A stretch of 64,000 nt of DNA, taken from positions 930,001 to 994,000 of the forward strand of contig NZ_CP013422.1 of NCBI RefSeq assembly GCF_001718695.1. Direction: 5' to 3'. This DNA is from Burkholderia ubonensis. GTDB taxonomy: Bacteria; Pseudomonadota; Gammaproteobacteria; Burkholderiales; Burkholderiaceae. Positions 51,295 to 60,503 of this stretch are shown here, in pieces. Numbering within the stretch: the first letter of the stretch is position 1; every line of letters begins with the position of its first letter. The notes below the pieces were generated by a model, which ran no database searches, had not been told where the DNA came from, and was given only the letters and a program-made list of their open reading frames with translations. The position numbers and the translations under genes are program-made.

Positions 51295-52488
51295 ATGAAA
51301 AAGCGCGTCGCTGTCGCCATGACGGCAGCTGGCCTTGCGGCCGTCACCACCGCACACGCACAGAGCAGCGTGACCCTGTACGGTATCGTCGACAACGGTA
51401 TCGCTTACCAGAACAACTCGTCGTCGACGGGCGCGACCACCGGCGGTCACTCGAAGGTGCAGATGTCGACGGGCGTGTGGGCAGGCAGCCGTTTCGGCCT
51501 GAAGGGCTCTGAAGATCTGGGTGGCGGCACGAAGGCGGTGTTCCAGCTCGAAGCGGGCGTGAAGACGAACGACGGCACGTCGCAATGGGCGGGCGGCATC
51601 TTCACCCGCCAGGCATGGGTCGGCCTGACCAACCCGACGTACGGTACGCTGACGGCCGGCCGCCAGTACACCGCGTACTACACGCTGCTGTCGCCGTACA
51701 GCCCGACGACCTGGCTGACCGGCTACTACGGCGCGCACCCGGGCGATATCGACTCGCTGGATACCAGCTACCGCGCGAACAACTCGATCGTCTACATTTC
51801 GCCGAAGTACTACGGCTTCACGGTCGGCGGCTCGTACTCGCTCGGCGGCGTGCCGGGCAGCTTCAACCGCGGCTCGACGTGGAGCGCAGCGATCCAGTAC
51901 ATGAACGGTCCGGCAGGCATCGCGGTCGGCTTCCAGAAGGTCAACAACTCGACGCTCGGCGGCGGCGTGTGGGGCGACAACTCGACGGTCACGAGCGGCG
52001 GCCAGCCGGCCGTGTCGTCGATCAACAACGGCTACAAGTCGGCTCAGTCGCAGCAGCGCGTCGCAGTGACGGCGGGCTACCAGTTCACGCCGGCATGGGA
52101 CATCTCGGTGTCGTACTCGAACGTCCAGTACATCCCGGGCACGTTGTCGACGTTCCGCAACACGGCGACCTTCAACACGGCCGGCGCCGTGCTGCACTGG
52201 AAGGCGAGCGCGCAGTGGGATTTCGCGGCTGGCTACGCGTTCACGGCAGCGACGAAGTCGAACGGCGTCACGAGCGCGGCCAAGTACCACCAGGTCACGC
52301 TGTCGCAGTACTACAGCCTGTCGAAGCGCACGGGCCTGTACGCGGTTGAGGCTTACCAGCACGCGAGCGGCAACACGCTGAAAGACGGCAACGTCATCAA
52401 GGCAACGACCTCGATCGGTGACGGCGTCGGCGCAGGTTCGAACCAGAACCAGATCGGCGTCGGCGTCGGCCTGATCCACCGCTTCTGA
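51295..52488 (+). CDS. Gram-negative trimeric porin, likely highly expressed
   Basis: A 397-residue outer-membrane porin. Signal peptide 1-22 ending 'TTAHA', mature 'QSSVTLYGIVDNGIAYQN'. Porin marks: 'SRFGLKGSEDLGGGTKAVFQ', 'QAWVGLTNPTYGTLTAGRQY', and C-terminal Phe in 'GVGVGLIHRF'. Codon use differs from its neighbours, with more CGT, GGT and AAC/TTC, as in abundant proteins. The start has GAGGACGGAG upstream, and a strong terminator follows. Monocistronic. Substrate not predictable. Confidence 0.95.
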   Translation: MKKRVAVAMTAAGLAAVTTAHAQSSVTLYGIVDNGIAYQNNSSSTGATTGGHSKVQMSTGVWAGSRFGLKGSEDLGGGTKAVFQLEAGVKTNDGTSQWAGGIFTRQAWVGLTNPTYGTLTAGRQYTAYYTLLSPYSPTTWLTGYYGAHPGDIDSLDTSYRANNSIVYISPKYYGFTVGGSYSLGGVPGSFNRGSTWSAAIQYMNGPAGIAVGFQKVNNSTLGGGVWGDNSTVTSGGQPAVSSINNGYKSAQSQQRVAVTAGYQFTPAWDISVSYSNVQYIPGTLSTFRNTATFNTAGAVLHWKASAQWDFAAGYAFTAATKSNGVTSAAKYHQVTLSQYYSLSKRTGLYAVEAYQHASGNTLKDGNVIKATTSIGDGVGAGSNQNQIGVGVGLIHRF

Positions 52489-52531
52489 TTCCGTGCGGCG
52501 CGTGAGCGCCGCAACTGGAACGCGGTACAGA

Positions 52532-52556
52532 AACCGGCCTTCGGGCCGGTTTTCTC
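52532..52556 (+). terminator. Factor-independent terminator of the porin gene
   Basis: AACCGGCC, loop TTCG, GGCCGGTT, followed by TTCTCGTTT. An 8-bp stem with the extra-stable UUCG tetraloop, about 45 bp after the porin stop. Confidence 0.95.
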
Positions 52557-52589
52557 GTTTACGGCGCGTGCCTTTGCGTGGCGCCCCGA

Positions 52590-53015
52590 TCACTGGTCGA
52601 TCGGCGACTTCAGCGGCTGATGCTCGCCGGTCAACCCGAACACGACGATCTGCGCCGGCTCGGTATCGCTTCCGTTGCGCGACACGAGATGCCGCGAGCC
52701 GGGCGGTTCATACCAGCCTTCGCCCGCGCGGTAGCGGCGCAGCGGGCCGTCGTTGACCTGCGACAGCACTTCGCCTTTCGACACGACGGCGAACACCGAG
52801 CCGAGATGCCGATGCGGCTCGGACGCCTGGCCGGGCGCGTAGTCGACGGTGGCGACCACCGCGAGTCGGCCCGGCGCTTCGGGCACCGGCTGCTGCAGGA
52901 TGGCGTGCACGTTGTCGCCGCCGTCGTGCGCCTGCGCGGCGGCCGGCAGCGCGACGCCCAGCGCGAGCGCGGCGCCGACGAGCGCGCGGCGCAACGTCAT
53001 GCTCGTTTGCGTCAT
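52590..53015 (-). CDS. Secreted cupin-domain protein
   Basis: A 141-residue protein with a signal peptide (1-27, 'LALGVALPAAAQAHD') and one cupin domain. Metal-site motif 'YAPGQASEPHRHLGSVFAVV' supplies the His pair, and 'GEGWYEPPGSRHLVSRNGSD' the second cupin motif. The start ATG is preceded by AGGAGG. It lies 10 bp after the AhpD-like gene, in one operon with it. Function unknown; periplasmic small-molecule binding or a simple enzyme. Confidence 0.85.
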   Translation of the reverse strand: MTQTSMTLRRALVGAALALGVALPAAAQAHDGGDNVHAILQQPVPEAPGRLAVVATVDYAPGQASEPHRHLGSVFAVVSKGEVLSQVNDGPLRRYRAGEGWYEPPGSRHLVSRNGSDTEPAQIVVFGLTGEHQPLKSPIDQ

Positions 53016-53025
53016 GGCCGCCTCC

Positions 53026-53463
53026 TTACTCGGGCATCTTGCGGAACGCGATCGCGAAGCGATTCCACGCATTGATCGTCGTCACCAGCAGCGACAGGTC
53101 GAACAGCTCCTCGTCGCTGAAATGCGGCTTCACGGCTTCCCAGACGGCATCCGGTACGTGATTGTCCGCGACCCGCGTCAATGCCTCGGTCCATTCGAGC
53201 GCCGCGCGCTCGCGGTCGGTGAAGAACGGCGTCTCGCGCCAGACGACGACCGTCGCGAGGCGGCGGTCGGTTTCGCCGCCCTTGCGAGCGTCGGTGGTGT
53301 GCATGTCGACGCAGAACGCGCAGCCGTTGATCTGCGACGCGCGCAGCCGCACGAGCTCGGCGAGCGGCTTCTCGATCGAGCTTTTGGCCAGAAATTCCTC
53401 GGCGTTGCGCATCACCTTGATGGCGTTCGGGCTGGCGGCGTAGAAGTTCAGGCGGGGTTGCAT
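53026..53463 (-). CDS. Carboxymuconolactone decarboxylase/AhpD-family protein
   Basis: A 145-residue all-helical protein. The redox-active pair C48-AF-C51 lies in 'ASQINGCAFCVDMHTTDARK', the AhpD-like peroxidase signature with the following His. 'FTDRERAALEWTEALTRVAD' and 'LSLLVTTINAWNRFAIAF' complete the family pattern. It starts 94 bp after the MocR regulator in the same direction and is followed by the cupin gene. Probable peroxide or organic hydroperoxide defence. Confidence 0.9.
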   Translation of the reverse strand: MQPRLNFYAASPNAIKVMRNAEEFLAKSSIEKPLAELVRLRASQINGCAFCVDMHTTDARKGGETDRRLATVVVWRETPFFTDRERAALEWTEALTRVADNHVPDAVWEAVKPHFSDEELFDLSLLVTTINAWNRFAIAFRKMPE

Positions 53464-53557
53464 GGCAGGTCCTCGTTCGGTTGATGCGCACGGCGGCGCG
53501 ACAGGACCCACTTTAAGCGTGCCACTGGCCCGCTTGAATGACCAATTCCGGGAAAAG

Positions 53558-55042
53558 TCAGGTGACCACCGGCATCGCACCGGCACCCCCGGATTTCAGC
53601 AGCACGGCGAGCCGGGCGAGCGCGGTGTCGATGCGCAGCACGTCGATGCCGCCGTAGCCGAACAGCAGGCCGGCGCGTGCGCCCGCGCCGACGTGGAAGC
53701 CCGAGATTCCGTACAGCCCGATGCCTTCTGCGCGGGCCGCCCGGATCAGCGCCGCTTCGTCGAGCCCCGGTTTCAGCGGCGCGGCCACGTGGATGCCGGC
53801 GGTCGGCACGATCGCGTCGAACCAGCGCGCCAGCTCGCCATGCAGGTGCGCGATCAGCACCTTGCGCCGCGCGTCGTAGTGCTTCTGCACGCGGCGCAGA
53901 TGCCGCGCGAAATCGCCGTCGAGCATGAAGCGGGCGAGCGCGGTCTGGGTCAGCGTGCAGGTATGCCAGTCGGCGATCTGCTTCGCCTTGCACAGCGCCG
54001 GGTGCAGCGCGGCCGGCGGAATCGCGTAGCCGATCCGCAGCTCGGGAAAGATCGTCTTCGAGAACGTGCCGACATACGCGACGAGGCCCGCGCGGTCGAG
54101 GCTCTTCAGTGATTCCATTGGGCGTCCTTCGAAGCGGAACTCGCCGTCGTAGTCGTCCTCGATGATGACGGCCCGCCGCCGCTGCGCCCATTCGAGCAGC
54201 GCGACGCGCCGCTCCAGGCTCATCGGCATGCCGAGCGGGAACTGGTGCGACGGCGTTACATAGACGAGGCGCGCGTCGTCGGGCAGCCGGTCGGCGACGA
54301 GCCCGTGCGCGTCGACCGGCACGCCCACCACCGTCGCGCCGAGCGACGCGAACGCGGCGCGGGCCGGCGGGTAGCCGGGGTCCTCGACCGCGACGACGTC
54401 GCCGGGCCGCACGACGACGCGCGCGAGCACGTCGAGCGCCTGCTGCGCGCCTTGCGTGACGATCACGTCCTGCCAGCTGCAGGCGACCGCGCGGCTGAAC
54501 GCGACGTAGCGCGCGATCGCGAGCCGCAGCTGCTGGTCGCCGGCCGGGTCGTGATACTGGCCCGGGCCGCGCGCCTGCTGGCGCAGCGCGTGGTGCAGGC
54601 AGCGCCGCCACGCGTCGAACGGGAACAGCGTCTTGTCGGTCACGCCGCCGCGGAAATCGAAGCCGAGCGCGGGCAGCGGCTCGGGCATCGCGAGCGCGTC
54701 GGGCACGTCGCTCCATATCGCGCGCGCGGTCGGCGCGCCGGCCGGCCGGCGGTTCGCGGCGATCGCCGGAATGGCCGCGGCCGGCTCGTGCGGCACGCGC
54801 GCGAGGCCGTCGGCGACGAACGTGCCGTCGCCGCGCCGCGTGTGCAGGTAGCCTTCGGCGGCGAGCCGCTCGAACGCGTCGAGCGTCGTCTTGCGCGACA
54901 CGCCGAGCTGCGCGGCGAGATCGCGGGTGGACGGCAGCCGCGCGCCGCCGGCGAGACGTCCGTCGACGATCGCGGCGCGCAGTTGCCGGAAGATCTGGCC
55001 GGTCAGGTCGTGACGGCCGTCGATGCGAATCGCGATGTCCAT
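53558..55042 (-). CDS. MocR-family regulator (GntR helix-turn-helix fused to aminotransferase fold)
   Basis: A 494-residue regulator. GntR winged helix at residues 10-80 ('RLPSTRDLAAQLGVSRKTTL', 'LAAEGYLHTRRGDGTFV'), a linker, then a fold-type I PLP domain (about 115-490) with 'VTQGAQQALDVLARVVVRPG', 'IIEDDYDGEFRFEG' and the PLP Lys in 'YVGTFSKTIFPELRIGYAIP'. PLP-binding MocR proteins include PdxR and GabR. It is followed in the same direction by the AhpD-like and cupin genes, which may be its targets. It is divergent from the LysR gene. Confidence 0.92.
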   Translation of the reverse strand: MDIAIRIDGRHDLTGQIFRQLRAAIVDGRLAGGARLPSTRDLAAQLGVSRKTTLDAFERLAAEGYLHTRRGDGTFVADGLARVPHEPAAAIPAIAANRRPAGAPTARAIWSDVPDALAMPEPLPALGFDFRGGVTDKTLFPFDAWRRCLHHALRQQARGPGQYHDPAGDQQLRLAIARYVAFSRAVACSWQDVIVTQGAQQALDVLARVVVRPGDVVAVEDPGYPPARAAFASLGATVVGVPVDAHGLVADRLPDDARLVYVTPSHQFPLGMPMSLERRVALLEWAQRRRAVIIEDDYDGEFRFEGRPMESLKSLDRAGLVAYVGTFSKTIFPELRIGYAIPPAALHPALCKAKQIADWHTCTLTQTALARFMLDGDFARHLRRVQKHYDARRKVLIAHLHGELARWFDAIVPTAGIHVAAPLKPGLDEAALIRAARAEGIGLYGISGFHVGAGARAGLLFGYGGIDVLRIDTALARLAVLLKSGGAGAMPVVT

Positions 55043-55194
55043 CGCAGTGGCTACCTCGTTCGGGGTGGTTTTGCCGGAATCGGCATACCGCCAGTATGCC
55101 GGCTGAAGGGCCGCGCGTCGCGGATTGGACCGGCATGCGCGGCTGCCTTACGATCACGATTCCGATCACGACGTCCCCAGGCCGGAGCGTGTCC

Positions 55195-56112
55195 ATGTTG
55201 TCTGAAGAAGAATTCGCGCTGCTCGATGCGATCCGCGCGACCGGCAGTCTGTCGCGCGCGGCGGCGCGCCTCGGCAAGGCGCCGTCGACGGTGTCGCATG
55301 CGGCGCGCCAGCTCGAGGCGCGCTTCGACGCGCTGCTGTTCGACCGGCGCCGCTACCGGCTGCAGCTCACGCCCGCCGGCCAGTTGCTGGCCGACGAGGC
55401 GGCGCGCCTGATGCTCGACGTCGCGCGGCTCACGCAACGGGTGCGGCAGATCGCGAGCGGCTGGGAGGACCGGCTGTGGATCGTCAGCGACGAGCTGCTC
55501 GAATTCGAATCGATGATGCCGGTGGTCCGCGCGTTCGATGCGCTGGAATCGGGCGTGTCGCTGCGCTTCACGCACGAGGTGCTCGGCGGTACCTGGGAAG
55601 CGCTGCGCGACGGCCGGGCCGACCTGATCGTCGGCGCGACCAACGAGCCGCCGGCGATTCCGGGGCTGAAATGGTTCGAGCTCGGCGCGCTCGACTGGGT
55701 GTTCGCGGTGTCGCCGCGCCATCCGCTCGCGGCCGCGCGCGACCCGCTGACGCGCGATGCGATCGGCGCGCATCGCGCGGTCGTGGTCGCGGATTCGTCG
55801 CGGCTCGCCGCCGGCCGCGCGTACGGCTTGCTGGGTGGCCAGACGGTGCTGGCGGTGCCGTCGATGCGCACGAAGATCCTCGCGCAGCGCGACGGGCTCG
55901 GCGTCGGCTGGGTGCCGCGGCGGCGCGCGGCGACGCTGCTCGCGCGCGGCGAGCTGGTCGAGATGCCGACCGCCGAGCCGCGCGAGCCGAACGTGCTGTA
56001 CGTCGCGTGGCGCGGCGATCGCGAAGGCCGGGCGCTGCAGTGGTGGCTCGAGCAGCTGCGCGCGCCGCGCCTGGCGCAGCGCCTGCTCGACGGGATCGAC
56101 GTCGTGCCGTGA
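55195..56112 (+). CDS. LysR-family transcriptional regulator
   Basis: A 305-residue regulator: N-terminal helix-turn-helix 'TGSLSRAAARLGKAPSTVSH' (about 16-36), linker helix, then the type 2 periplasmic-binding-fold sensor with 'LRFTHEVLGGTWEALRDGRA'. ATG 55195 is chosen because GGAG lies upstream and the family N-terminus ('MLSEEEFALLDAIRATGS') starts there. It is followed in the same direction by a short-chain dehydrogenase gene 145 bp later and diverges from the MocR gene. Confidence 0.9.
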   Translation: MLSEEEFALLDAIRATGSLSRAAARLGKAPSTVSHAARQLEARFDALLFDRRRYRLQLTPAGQLLADEAARLMLDVARLTQRVRQIASGWEDRLWIVSDELLEFESMMPVVRAFDALESGVSLRFTHEVLGGTWEALRDGRADLIVGATNEPPAIPGLKWFELGALDWVFAVSPRHPLAAARDPLTRDAIGAHRAVVVADSSRLAAGRAYGLLGGQTVLAVPSMRTKILAQRDGLGVGWVPRRRAATLLARGELVEMPTAEPREPNVLYVAWRGDREGRALQWWLEQLRAPRLAQRLLDGIDVVP

Positions 56113-56257
56113 CGGCGTGCGGCGGGGCGGGCGCGCCGCCCCGGCCGGAACATGTTCGATGCGTTCGAACGTTTTCGTCGCGCGCATCGTACGGCAGCGG
56201 GCGGCTTCGCGCGCACCATGCGTTCACGGTCTTTCACCGGAATCACTGGAGAACATC

Positions 56258-57007
56258 ATGGAACGCTTCAAAGGCAAGACGGTGCTCGTCACGGGCGGCA
56301 CCAGCGGGATCGGCCTCGCGGCCGCGCGGGCATTCGCGGCGGAAGGTGCGCGGGTGATCGTCACCGGGCGCGATGTGGAGGCGCTCGCCGCCGCGCAACG
56401 CACGCTCGGCGACGGCGCGCTCGCAATCCGCAACGACACCGGCAGCGTGGCGGCGGCCCGCGAGCTCGCGGACGCGATCGGCGCGGCGGGGGCGCGGCTC
56501 GACGCGGTGTTCGTGAACGCGGGCGTCGCGAAGCTCGCGCCGTTCGCGGACGTCGACGAGGCCCTGTGGGATCTCGTGTTCAACACCAACGTGAAGGGCG
56601 CGTACTTCCAGATCCAGGCGCTCGTGCCGCTGCTGAACCGCGGCGCATCGATCGTCATCAACGGGTCGATCAACGCGCACATCGGGATGCCGGGGTCGTC
56701 GGTCTACGCGGCGAGCAAGGCCGCGGTGAATTCGCTCGCGAAGACGCTGTCGACGGAGCTGCTGCCGAACGGCGTGCGCGTGAACGTCGTGAGCCCGGGG
56801 CCCGTCGAGACGCCGCTGTACGGCAAGCTCGGGCTCGACGCCGCGACGCTCGAAGCGACCGCCGGGAAGATCAAGGGCCTCGTGCCGATCGGCCGGTTCG
56901 GCACGCCGGACGAGATCGCGTCGACCGTGCTGCACCTGAGCGCGCCGGAGTCCGCGTTCATCGTCGGCGCGGAAATCATCGCGTCGGGCGGGATGGGCTT
57001 GCTCTGA
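56258..57007 (+). CDS. Short-chain dehydrogenase/reductase (classical SDR)
   Basis: A 249-residue NAD(P)-dependent oxidoreductase. Cofactor loop 'KTVLVTGGTSGIGLAAARAF' with Arg in 'VIVTGRD' suggesting NADP, 'VFVNAGVAK', catalytic Ser in 'INGSINAHIGMPGSS' and Tyr-x3-Lys in 'VYAASKAAVNSLAK', and C-terminal 'FIVGAEIIASGGMGLL'. CTGGAG precedes the start. The substrate is unknown. The upstream LysR gene may control it. Confidence 0.9.
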   Translation: MERFKGKTVLVTGGTSGIGLAAARAFAAEGARVIVTGRDVEALAAAQRTLGDGALAIRNDTGSVAAARELADAIGAAGARLDAVFVNAGVAKLAPFADVDEALWDLVFNTNVKGAYFQIQALVPLLNRGASIVINGSINAHIGMPGSSVYAASKAAVNSLAKTLSTELLPNGVRVNVVSPGPVETPLYGKLGLDAATLEATAGKIKGLVPIGRFGTPDEIASTVLHLSAPESAFIVGAEIIASGGMGLL

Positions 57008-57013
57008 GCGCGT

Positions 57014-57049
57014 GGCCGGCGCAGCGGCATGCGTGCCGCTGTGCCGGCC
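57014..57049. terminator. 16-bp hairpin between convergent genes
   Basis: GGCCGGCGCAGCGGCA, loop TGCG, TGCCGCTGTGCCGGCC: a continuous 16-bp stem with one G-T pair, starting seven bases after the SDR stop and ending 15 bases before the levanase stop. No T-run, but it is the strongest hairpin seen in the window and probably separates the convergent transcripts. Confidence 0.6.
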
Positions 57050-57063
57050 GGGCGTTCGTGTCG

Positions 57064-58728
57064 CTAGCGCGCAGAAGCCACGCAGTCGCCTTCGCCGGCC
57101 CGGTCGCGCGCGCCGAGCGGCGTCACCGTCAGTCCCGAGAACGTCGCAGTGCCCCGTTCGGCGAATACCGAAACACGGTCCGCGTCGGCGGGCGGGAAGA
57201 CCACGTCCGTCAGCACCGTGCGGCCGCCGTTGGCAAACACTTCGACGGACCCGCGGTCGACGATGATGTCGAGTCGCAGCAAGCCGTTCTCGAGCGGCAA
57301 GGCGACGATGTGCTGGCGGCTGAAAGTGGCGGCGAAGTCCGGTGTGCCGGAGCGTGAGCGGTCGAGCGTCAGCGTGCGCGCGGCGGTGTCGTAGACGATC
57401 CGCGTGCCGATCGCGCCATCCGCCGACGCCCGCACGACGACGCCTGCGCGGGCCGCCTGCCCAGGTGCGATCGTCACATCGATGCGTTGTGCGACGCCGC
57501 GGGTGGCCGGCGGCAATGCACGCGCGGCCGAATCGACTTCCAGCGTGCCCACGTGCACCGCGGGGCGCCGGTCGGCCCATGCGGTGAATGCAGCGGCCGG
57601 CGTGACGACGAGCCGCGGCTCGCCGTCGATCGTCTTCAGCGCGAACGCGCGCGGCAGCGTCATCGCGCCGCGCCACGGCGTGGTCGGCGCCTTGGCCGCA
57701 TAGTCCCAGTTGCTCATCCACGCGATGCCGAGCGGTTGCGCGCCCGGCGCGCCCGAGAACGTGCCGGCCGCGTAGAAGTCCGCGCCGTGATCGACCCAGC
57801 GGAACTGCGCGGGATCGGAACCGGCCGGTGCGACGCGATCGGGCGTGAACGTGCGGCCGTCGAAGTCGCCGACGAAATACATCGACCCCGAGCCGCCCGC
57901 GATCGACCACGGATTGACGTTGACGATCATCACCCATCTGATTCGTGCCGGATCGCCGTCGAGCGGCAGCGCAATCAGGTCGGGCATTTCCCACAGCGCG
58001 CCGTCGTGCGGCACGCCGGGCAGCGTGAAGTCGCTCAGGAATGCCCAGTGGATCAGGTCGTCGGAGCGGTACAGCTTCACGACCTGCGCATCGGCGACGA
58101 CCGTCGTCATCAGCCAGTACCCGCCGGGCGCGTACCACGACACCTTCGGGTCGCGGAACTGCTTCGATTCCGGATCGAGCGTGAGCACCGGGTTGTGCGC
58201 GTACGGCCGCCAGGTTGCGCCGTGATCGAGGCTGTACGCGAGCGACTGCGCCTGCGTGCCGGGCGCGTGGCCGGAGCCCGCCTTGTAGACGCTCGTATAC
58301 AGCGCGACGAGCGGCGTCTGCCCCGGCGCGCCGAGGCCGGACGTGTTGCGGGTGTCGGCGACGATCGAGCCGGAGAAGAATTCCTCGGTCGCGTTCGCGC
58401 GCATCGCGACCGGCTGCTCGCGCCAGTGGACGAGGTCGGTGCTGGTCGCATGGCCCCAGGACATGTTGCCCCAGTCGTTGCCGGCCGGATTGAACTGGTA
58501 GAACAGGTGGTAGCGGCCGTTCTCGTAGACGAGGCCGTTCGGGTCGTTCATCCAGTTGCGCCGCGGCGTGTAGTGAATCGCGGGCCGCCATTGCGGCGTG
58601 CCGTCGGCGACGGGCGCGGTGCAGGGGGCGACGTAGGGGGCGACGTAGGGCGCGGCGGCGTGCGCGCCGGCCGCGCACGCGAGCAGGAGTGCCGCGTGGA
58701 AGGGAAAACGGGGTAGCGTGAATCTCAT
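57064..58728 (-). CDS. Secreted GH32 exo-levanase/fructanase
   Basis: A 554-residue glycoside hydrolase family 32 enzyme releasing fructose from levan, inulin or sucrose in the periplasm or outside the cell. Signal peptide about 1-25. Five-bladed propeller with nucleophile Asp62 in 'RRNWMNDPNGLVYENG', Asp193 in 'FRDPKVSW' and acid/base Glu247 in 'WEMPDLIALPLDGD', then a C-terminal beta sandwich ('DIIVDRGSVEVFANGGRTVL'). A short duplication 'APYVAPYVAP' follows the signal peptide. It is downstream of levansucrase in the same direction, the order known as lsdA-lsdB in Gluconacetobacter. Confidence 0.92.
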   Translation of the reverse strand: MRFTLPRFPFHAALLLACAAGAHAAAPYVAPYVAPCTAPVADGTPQWRPAIHYTPRRNWMNDPNGLVYENGRYHLFYQFNPAGNDWGNMSWGHATSTDLVHWREQPVAMRANATEEFFSGSIVADTRNTSGLGAPGQTPLVALYTSVYKAGSGHAPGTQAQSLAYSLDHGATWRPYAHNPVLTLDPESKQFRDPKVSWYAPGGYWLMTTVVADAQVVKLYRSDDLIHWAFLSDFTLPGVPHDGALWEMPDLIALPLDGDPARIRWVMIVNVNPWSIAGGSGSMYFVGDFDGRTFTPDRVAPAGSDPAQFRWVDHGADFYAAGTFSGAPGAQPLGIAWMSNWDYAAKAPTTPWRGAMTLPRAFALKTIDGEPRLVVTPAAAFTAWADRRPAVHVGTLEVDSAARALPPATRGVAQRIDVTIAPGQAARAGVVVRASADGAIGTRIVYDTAARTLTLDRSRSGTPDFAATFSRQHIVALPLENGLLRLDIIVDRGSVEVFANGGRTVLTDVVFPPADADRVSVFAERGTATFSGLTVTPLGARDRAGEGDCVASAR

Positions 58729-58886
58729 GCGTGGTTCCAGGCTGCGTCCGGCGAAGCGGACCGCCGCGCGCTGCGCGCCGGATGCGGATTGGCGGCGCAG
58801 CGCGCGGCAGGCAGAGGGTGACGGCACGCGCGCGCACGGGACACGCCCGATACGCGCGCGCTGCGCGTGACTGCGCGCGGCCGTCG

Positions 58887-60449
58887 TCAGTGGCCGGGGC
58901 CCTGCGCGGGCAGGTTCGCGGAGATGTCGCCGTAGCCGCCGAGACCGCCGCGGCCGTACTGGCGGTCGACCGAGGTCGACGTGCCGTTGATGTTGACCTT
59001 CACCGTCGGCGCGAGCGTGCCGCCGCGGCGCGGGCCGATCGCGTCGATGAACGACTCGACGAGCCCACCCGGCATCACGAAGTGCGAATACGACTGGAAT
59101 TCGCGCGGGTTCTGGTTCGGGTCCTGCGCATACGGCGCGCCGGCCGGCGCCGAGAAGTCGGTCGGGTTGCCCAGCACGAGGCCGCTGCCGCCGTTCAGCG
59201 GCAGGAAGTCGCTGCGGATGCCGTTGCCGACGAAGCCGTAGACACCGTCCGGCCCGTCCACGCCCGCGGCCATCGTCGTGCGGTGGCTGATCGTAAACAG
59301 GTAGTACTTGCCGTCCTTCAGGTAGATCTGCGGACGCTCGGTCTGGTCGTCCACGCAGTTCGCCGACAGGATCGGCGGCAGGAACTTCCATGCGGTCAGC
59401 TGCGGGTTCGTCGCGACCGCGAGGCCGACGTTGGCCTTTTGATACACTGCGCCGGCATTCATCACCGCGTTGAGGTCTTCCTTGTACGGATCGTTCGGCG
59501 CGTAGCCGAGGTCGGCTTCAGTGCAGGTGCGCGCGCCGCGCGGGCCGCCCGTGTTGCCCTCGAACACCATGTAGGTCTTGCCCGGGTGCGCGGGATCGGT
59601 GAACACGAACGGGTCGCGGAACGAGAAGTAGGTATTCTGCTGGCCGGTCTGGTAGTAGTTGCCGTCCGGCTGCAGCAGCGCCTTGTGATCGTCGAAGCCG
59701 CTGAACCACACGTGCTTGTCGTCGGCATGGATGTGGCCGTCGGCGCGCGTGATGATCGCCTGGGGCGGCGTGATGTCGGCGCCGCCCGGCGCCGAGCGGT
59801 TGAACGACGTCGCGGTGTAGTAGAGGCTGACGTTGTCGCCTTGCGTGAGGCGCGCGGAGCCCGACCATTCGGCGTTGTTGGTCATCGGCGAGGTGCCGAA
59901 CACCTTGGCGCTCGCGCCGTCCGGGAACAGGTGGCCGCCCCAGGTCCAGCCGCCGTTCGCCGGCCGCTGGGACGCGGGAATGCCCGCGCGGCGGTAGAAG
60001 AAGCCGATCCGCGCGTGCACGTGGCGGTCGTCGAACGTATAGCCGGCATGCGGGTCGGCGGTGAGCGAGAAGATCACCTCCCAGCCCTTGTAGCTGAGCT
60101 GGTTCGCGCGCAGGTCGGCGAGCGGCCACGTGTCCCAGACCCACACGTTCGAGTTGATCAGCGGGAAATCCTGCGGGATGTCCGGCATCGTCAGGGCTTG
60201 CGGCAGCGAGTTCCGGTCGGCGCCGGCGGTGTGCGACTGGGCGACGATCTGACGGATGTCGGCGCGGGTCCAGCGCATCGTGAAGTTGCCCTCGGGGTCG
60301 TACGCCTGCTGCGTGTGCGGCGTGGGCTGCGGGGCGCCGGCGGTCTGCGCATGCGCAACGACGGCGAAGGCCGCGAAGGCGGCCAGTGCGCCGCCAGCGA
60401 GCGGCAAACGTTTGCCCTGGGGCGAGCGGAAAAAGGGAAAGTATGTCAT
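58887..60449 (-). CDS. sacB: Levansucrase (GH68)
   Basis: A 520-residue secreted fructosyltransferase that cleaves sucrose and builds levan or fructo-oligosaccharides. Signal peptide about 1-34. Catalytic triad: nucleophile Asp106 in 'NVWVWDTWPL', stabiliser Asp279 in 'YFSFRDPFVF', acid/base Glu371 in 'CVDDQTERPQIYL'. Cys309 and Cys365 are 56 residues apart, the spacing I recall for the disulfide of Gluconacetobacter LsdA, so it belongs to the Gram-negative branch and not to Bacillus SacB. First gene of the leftward levan operon, behind twin LacI-type operators. Confidence 0.95.
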   Translation of the reverse strand: MTYFPFFRSPQGKRLPLAGGALAAFAAFAVVAHAQTAGAPQPTPHTQQAYDPEGNFTMRWTRADIRQIVAQSHTAGADRNSLPQALTMPDIPQDFPLINSNVWVWDTWPLADLRANQLSYKGWEVIFSLTADPHAGYTFDDRHVHARIGFFYRRAGIPASQRPANGGWTWGGHLFPDGASAKVFGTSPMTNNAEWSGSARLTQGDNVSLYYTATSFNRSAPGGADITPPQAIITRADGHIHADDKHVWFSGFDDHKALLQPDGNYYQTGQQNTYFSFRDPFVFTDPAHPGKTYMVFEGNTGGPRGARTCTEADLGYAPNDPYKEDLNAVMNAGAVYQKANVGLAVATNPQLTAWKFLPPILSANCVDDQTERPQIYLKDGKYYLFTISHRTTMAAGVDGPDGVYGFVGNGIRSDFLPLNGGSGLVLGNPTDFSAPAGAPYAQDPNQNPREFQSYSHFVMPGGLVESFIDAIGPRRGGTLAPTVKVNINGTSTSVDRQYGRGGLGGYGDISANLPAQGPGH

Positions 60450-60503
60450 CTCGGCGTTGTTTCGATTGACGGTGAAAGGGAACGTCTGAGTGTGGCATCG
60501 ATG

